DNA of 64,000 bases from CALJFL01 sp039964455 (GTDB taxonomy: Bacteria > Pseudomonadota > Gammaproteobacteria > Pseudomonadales > Halieaceae), in contig JBDVXK010000013.1 in assembly GCA_039964455.1 (NCBI GenBank), positions 186,001 to 250,000 on the forward strand, read 5' to 3'. Positions within the stretch are counted from its first letter, which is position 1. Each line of letters starts with the position of its first letter. The notes beneath the pieces were generated by a model. The model did no database searches. It had not been told where the DNA came from and saw only the letters and a program-made list of their open reading frames with translations. Positions 60,875 to 64,000 of this stretch are shown here, one piece after another. The position numbers were made by a program, and so were the translations under genes.

Positions 60875-62452
60875 ATGACTACTGACGCTTTACACGAACC
60901 ACCCCTGATGGCCCACCTGCTGGTGGATGGACTCAACCGCTACAACGACGAGCCCTGCCTATGTCTGGGCGACACCGTTGCCAGTTACCGCGAGGTGCGC
61001 GAAACCACCAGCCAGATGATTCAGGCGCTGCAATCCTTTGGCATGAGCAAGGGCAGCAAGGTTGCCGTGTTGTCGGCAAACCGTCCGGAGGTGTTATCCA
61101 ACATCGCAGCCATGCAACTGACCGGGTGCATAGGCACGCCCCTGCACCCGATGGGATCGATGGATGACCATTGCTACGTACTTGAGGCAGCCGAGATCGA
61201 CGCCCTGGTATTCGACCCCTCCGTATTTGATGCACACGCCAGCGCGCTGAAAGAGCGCCTGCCAAACTTACAGTTGCTGGCATTGGGCGCCACCGAGGCC
61301 GGCGAAGATTACCTGGCCCGGGCAGCCACGTTCGAGCCACAGCCATTGGTGGCTCCCGATGTGCACCCGGATGATGTCTCTTCGATCAACTTTACCGGCG
61401 GCACCACCGGCAAGCCCAAAGGCGTGATGAGTACGCACCGCGTCACCGCCTATATGACGCAGATACAATTGGCCGAGTGGGAGTTTCCATCAGACTTACG
61501 TATGTTGATCGCCACGCCGCTGTCACATGCCGCCGCTGCATTTTTCATTCCCGTGTTGCAAAAAGGCGGCGCTTTTTATGTGATGCAGGGCTTCAGCCCG
61601 GACGAATTCTTTAACATGGTAGAGCAGCACAAAATCACGGCCACCATGCTGGTGCCGGTGATGCTGTACTTCCTTCTGGATTCACCGCGCGCGGCAACAG
61701 CTGACATGTCGAGCATGGAATCAATTTTCTATGGCGCCTCGCCAATGAACCCAAGCCGATTGAAAGAGGGGCTGGAGAAATGGGGCCACGTGTTCTACCA
61801 GTTCTTTGGCCAGTCTGAAGCGCCTATGGTGCTTGCCAATATGCGACGGGACGATCACGACCTCAGCAAGCCCGAGCGCCTGTCTTCCTGCGGCCGACCT
61901 AGCCCGTGGGTGCACATGGCACTGCTGGACGGTGACGGTAACGAAGTGGCAAAAGGTAAGCCCGGAGAAATCTGCGTGCGCGGTCCGCTGGTAATGAAAG
62001 GTTACAAGGACATGCCCGAGCAAACCGCCGAGGCCTTTGCCGGTGGCTGGCTGCATACCGGCGACGTGGGCCGGCTCGACGAGGACGGTTTTCTCTATAT
62101 AGTCGATCGCACCAAAGACATGATTGTTACTGGCGGGTTTAACGTCTTCCCGCGCGAAGTAGAGGATGTTCTGGGTACACACGAAGCGGTAGGCCAGGTT
62201 GTGGTTATCGGTGTTCCCGATGACCAGTGGGGCGAGGCAGTAAAAGCGGTGATTGTCCTGAAGCCGGGCTTTGAAGGCAGTGATGACGTCGTGCAATCAA
62301 TGCAGGATTTAGTCAAAGACGCGAAAGGCTCGGTGCAGTCGCCCAAGAGCATCGACTTCGTCGATGGTATTCCGCTTACGCCTGTCGGCAAGCCCGACAA
62401 AAAAGCGGTTCGCGCACAATACTGGGAAGGCAGCGACCGGGGTGTGGGCTAA
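60875..62452 (+). CDS. Acyl-CoA ligase, AMP-dependent synthetase family
   Basis: The 525-residue ligase has FTGGTTGKPKGVMSTHR as the ATP loop, FYQFFGQSEAPMVL as the adenine-site block, WLHTGDVGRLDEDG with DRTKDMIVTGGFNVFPREVED, and the ending LTPVGKPDKK with the catalytic Lys. It resembles other acyl-CoA ligases of the 4-coumarate or cyclohexanecarboxylate type. It follows an esterase by 21 bases and precedes an MBL hydrolase by 144, so the set reads as ester cleavage plus CoA activation. Confidence 0.9.
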   Translation: MTTDALHEPPLMAHLLVDGLNRYNDEPCLCLGDTVASYREVRETTSQMIQALQSFGMSKGSKVAVLSANRPEVLSNIAAMQLTGCIGTPLHPMGSMDDHCYVLEAAEIDALVFDPSVFDAHASALKERLPNLQLLALGATEAGEDYLARAATFEPQPLVAPDVHPDDVSSINFTGGTTGKPKGVMSTHRVTAYMTQIQLAEWEFPSDLRMLIATPLSHAAAAFFIPVLQKGGAFYVMQGFSPDEFFNMVEQHKITATMLVPVMLYFLLDSPRAATADMSSMESIFYGASPMNPSRLKEGLEKWGHVFYQFFGQSEAPMVLANMRRDDHDLSKPERLSSCGRPSPWVHMALLDGDGNEVAKGKPGEICVRGPLVMKGYKDMPEQTAEAFAGGWLHTGDVGRLDEDGFLYIVDRTKDMIVTGGFNVFPREVEDVLGTHEAVGQVVVIGVPDDQWGEAVKAVIVLKPGFEGSDDVVQSMQDLVKDAKGSVQSPKSIDFVDGIPLTPVGKPDKKAVRAQYWEGSDRGVG

Positions 62453-62596
62453 GGCATAACCACCGCTTACAAACTTTGCTCCGGGCCTGATCGCCCGGAC
62501 GCAATGTCGCTAACGCAACCCTCGCAAAACAACAGTTCTGGACAAGCCACCTCGCAATCCCCAAACTAGCGTATCCCTCATCACCGGCTTCGCACA

Positions 62597-63673
62597 ATGC
62601 TCCCCGATACGCCCGAGGTATACCGCGACCTAACCTATCCCTTCGGACGCAAAGTCGATCCGGAGCCAGGCGTGCCCGAAAAAATCGCCGAGGGCGTTTA
62701 CTGGGCGCGTTTCCCCATGCCCATGTCACTCAACCACATCAACCTGTGGCTGCTGGAGGATGAAGACGGCTGGACGGTGGTAGACACCTGCCTGGGCATC
62801 AAATCTGCCAAAAAAATCTGGGAGCAGCTGTTCAGCGGCTTCATGGGCAACAAGCCCGTTGTGCGCGTGATCTGTACCCACCTGCATCCCGATCACGTTG
62901 GCCTGGCCGGCTGGCTGACCGAACGTTTCGGCTGCGAACTGTGGATGACCCGGGAAGAATTCCTGATGTGCCGGGCCATGGCCGGTGACACCGGCAGGGC
63001 AGCGCCAGACGTGGCCATTAACTTTTATAGAGCGGCGGGCTACAGCGAAGAGCAACTGGAAAACTACAAAACACGGTTTGGCGGGTTTGGCCGGGCCATC
63101 TCGCCATTGCCCGACAGTTTCAGGCGCCTCAGTGACCGCGAAACGCTGACCATTGGCAACCGCTACTGGCAGGTGATCGTGGGCAGCGGCCACTCACCGG
63201 AACATGCGGCGCTGTATTGCCCTGCGCTCAAGTTGTTAATTTCCGGCGATCAGATCCTGCCGCGCATCACCCCCAACGTCAGCCTGTTTCCCACCGAGCC
63301 ACAAGGCGACCCGCTGAAGGAGTGGTTGCGTTCCAGCGCCAGGATTCGCGAGATGCTGCCCGACGACTTATTGGTACTACCCGCGCACGAAGCGCCCTTC
63401 TACGGTTTGCACACGCGCCTTACCCAGTTAATAGAAGCGCACGAAACCGACCTGGACAGCCTTTTCGACTTCCTCGCTGAGCCGCGGCGTGCGATAGAGT
63501 GCTTCCCGGCACTGTTCCGCCGCAACATTGAAATGGACTCATTGGGCCTGGCCACTGGCGAGACCCTGGCCCACCTGTCATGCCTGTTGGGCCGGCGGCG
63601 CATCAGTCGCACTCGCGACGCCGACGGCGTGGACTGGTACCAGCAGATTCCACTGGCCACGGCAGAGGACTGA
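62597..63673 (+). CDS. MBL-fold metallo-hydrolase
   Basis: The 358-residue protein has the metallo-beta-lactamase fold: the metal motif THLHPDHVG with His95, His97, Asp99 and His100, a later GSGHSPEHAALY His, and an SGDQILPR Asp block. The C-terminal extension (about 255-345) is helical and typical of members next to CoA ligases, which may act as thioesterases or lactonases. No signal peptide is seen, so it should be cytoplasmic. The final esterase gene starts four bases after its stop. Confidence 0.86.
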   Translation: MLPDTPEVYRDLTYPFGRKVDPEPGVPEKIAEGVYWARFPMPMSLNHINLWLLEDEDGWTVVDTCLGIKSAKKIWEQLFSGFMGNKPVVRVICTHLHPDHVGLAGWLTERFGCELWMTREEFLMCRAMAGDTGRAAPDVAINFYRAAGYSEEQLENYKTRFGGFGRAISPLPDSFRRLSDRETLTIGNRYWQVIVGSGHSPEHAALYCPALKLLISGDQILPRITPNVSLFPTEPQGDPLKEWLRSSARIREMLPDDLLVLPAHEAPFYGLHTRLTQLIEAHETDLDSLFDFLAEPRRAIECFPALFRRNIEMDSLGLATGETLAHLSCLLGRRRISRTRDADGVDWYQQIPLATAED

Positions 63674-63677
63674 AACC

Positions 63678-64000
63678 ATGTGGCGGTCGCTGTATATCTA
63701 CCTGTTCCGCAAATTCTATCGGCTGCTCAGCGCCCTGGCGTGGCGCGGCGAAGTCGAGCCCGATGCCTTCAGCGTGCTGCAGTTACCCACCCATGCCGGC
63801 ATTCTCACCGCGCGCATGTACAGCCAGGCCGGCGGCGAGAACCGACCACTGATTCTTTACTTCCATGGGGGCGGCTGGGTAATTGGCGACCTGGATACCC
63901 ATCACCCTTTCTGCCAGGCACTCGCCCGCGCTACCAGTTGCACGGTGATATCCGTGGATTACCGACTGGCGCCAGAACACCCCTTCCCGGCAGCACATGA
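63678..64000 (+). CDS. HSL-family alpha/beta hydrolase, cut by right window edge
   Basis: An open frame from ATG 63678 runs off the window after 107 codons. It shows LILYFHGGGWVIGDLDTHHPFC and TVISVDYRLAPEHPFPAAH, the oxyanion and following blocks of HSL-type esterases. It starts four bases after the MBL hydrolase stop, so it is in the same operon. The nucleophile elbow and C terminus lie outside the window. Confidence 0.88.
   Translation, partial: MWRSLYIYLFRKFYRLLSALAWRGEVEPDAFSVLQLPTHAGILTARMYSQAGGENRPLILYFHGGGWVIGDLDTHHPFCQALARATSCTVISVDYRLAPEHPFPAAH

Overview
The window reads as a chromosome segment of an aerobic, heterotrophic marine-type gammaproteobacterium. This is inferred from gene content: FadL, TonB-dependent and OprP-type outer-membrane proteins, many acyl-CoA enzymes, a KshA-like Rieske oxygenase, a carotenoid-cleavage-type oxygenase, a sulfatase and IPTL-CTERM-like surface proteins. 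The mix fits groups such as Halieaceae or other Cellvibrionales, but I cannot place it to genus. Coding density is high. No noncoding gap exceeds about 240 bases; the largest are 10766-11002, 14505-14737, 5940-6158 and 21060-21266. I see no rRNA, tRNA, CRISPR array, insertion sequence, prophage or defence island.

Layout, left to right. 1-5.9 kb: envelope genes (a FadL-type channel cut by the left edge, a membrane-anchored TAXI-like binding protein, an OprP-type porin, a BamA-like barrel without POTRA domains, a DUF3313 protein). 6.1-9.4 kb: a secreted Pro-rich protein and a patatin lipoprotein, apparently translationally coupled, then an aldo/keto reductase. 9.4-15.6 kb: fumC, a Rieske oxygenase, a penicillin-acylase-type hydrolase and an M48 lipoprotein protease. 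15.6-21.1 kb: a carotenoid oxygenase divergent from an apparent operon of nitronate monooxygenase, acyl-CoA ligase and SCP-x-like thiolase. 21.3-28.0 kb: two very large tandem paralogues with repeated Ig-like domains and C-terminal sorting-type tails; this is the most distinctive feature.

28.1-32.5 kb: gcdH (glutaryl-CoA dehydrogenase), its divergent LysR regulator, a LuxR-type regulator and an NhaC-type antiporter. 32.5-38.8 kb: an amidohydrolase, a large TonB-dependent receptor and a TPR-sulfotransferase. 38.8-43.2 kb: a polyamine catabolism group (gamma-glutamyl-polyamine synthetase type, SpuC-type transaminase, APC permease). 43.3-48.3 kb: small families (SnoaL-like, DUF2878 with a chalcone-isomerase-like protein, DUF3302 with an HlyD-type protein), a SulP transporter and a small membrane protein. 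48.5-52.3 kb: a GlpD-like dehydrogenase, then a LysR regulator divergent from a citrate-synthase paralogue with a changed catalytic residue. 52.3-55.2 kb: a repeat-containing Tyr/Gly-rich secreted protein and an FHA protein. 55.3-64 kb: acyl-CoA synthetase, GbuA-like ureohydrolase, sulfatase, HSL-type esterase, a second ligase, an MBL-fold hydrolase and an esterase cut by the right edge.

Taken together, the genes describe uptake of hydrophobic or polymeric organic matter across the outer membrane, hydrolysis of esters, amides and sulfate esters, CoA activation and thiolytic cleavage. Amino-acid and polyamine breakdown (lysine/tryptophan through glutaryl-CoA, putrescine, 4-guanidinobutyrate) feeds the TCA cycle. 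Substrates of the ligase-thiolase clusters cannot be read from sequence alone.
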